Source: JAOAFT01 sp035390885
GTDB taxonomy: Bacteria > Bacteroidota > Ignavibacteria > UBA10030
Assembly: GCA_035390885.1 (NCBI GenBank)
Contig: DAOOUW010000075.1
Coordinates: 1 to 5,476 of the forward strand
DNA: 5,476 nucleotides
Direction of reading: 5' to 3'
Both the position numbers and the translations under genes were made by a program. Position 1 is the stretch's first letter, and every line of letters begins with the position of its first letter. The notes beneath the pieces are model-generated. The model did no database searches. It worked only from the letters and a program-made list of their open reading frames with translations, and had not been told where the DNA came from. Shown piece by piece: positions 5,465 through 5,476 of this stretch.

Positions 5465-5476
5465 GCGGCAAGCCGC
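5465..5476. other. GC-rich palindrome cut by the window end
   Basis: GCGGCAAGCCGC is a near-perfect palindrome (GCGGC-AA-GCCGC) at the very end of the window, preceded by CCCT, in an otherwise very AT-rich stretch. If the unseen bases continue with AGGG the stem would be at least nine pairs, as in a terminator hairpin or a small dispersed palindromic repeat. The distal side cannot be seen. Confidence 0.35.

Overview
The window reads as an ordinary bacterial chromosome segment, moderately AT-rich, and visibly more AT-rich from about 3000 onward than in the first 2.4 kb. Gene content (LytTR-type response regulator, soluble ABC-F ATPase, MscL, TPR lipoprotein with an outer-membrane-type sorting position) suggests a Gram-negative, most likely from the Bacteroidota/Ignavibacteria/Chlorobi side of the tree. 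Strong Shine-Dalgarno sequences before most genes argue against a classical Bacteroidia genome. The taxonomic call is inference only.

Layout. Positions 1-423 (+) are the C-terminal DNA-binding half of a LytTR response regulator whose receiver domain lies before the window. A 72-base gap with a weak terminator-like hairpin leads to a complete ABC-F protein (496-2442, +). It converges on mscL (2545-2949, -), and the 102-base space between them holds a perfect 10-bp inverted repeat with a long loop. Upstream of mscL on the same strand is a five-TPR lipoprotein with an uncharacterised C-terminal domain (3185-4252, -).

The most interesting part is 4456-5203 (-). It is a compact cassette of a 145-aa three-helix membrane protein (GTG start), a 41-aa basic proline-rich microprotein (GTG start) and a 48-aa acidic proline-rich microprotein (ATG start). 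The genes are separated by 19 and 18 bases, each with its own AAGGAG ribosome-binding site at 6-7 bases. The two microproteins carry opposite net charge (about +9 and -10). The TPR lipoprotein follows after 203 bases on the same strand and may or may not belong to the same unit. A possible 53-aa ORF (5235-5396, -) precedes the cassette but has weak support.

How the genes work together: the ABC-F protein (translation factor) and MscL (osmotic safety valve) are housekeeping-type functions with no evident link to each other. The cassette looks like a self-contained membrane module of unknown function. No tRNA, rRNA, CRISPR array, transposase or phage gene is visible.
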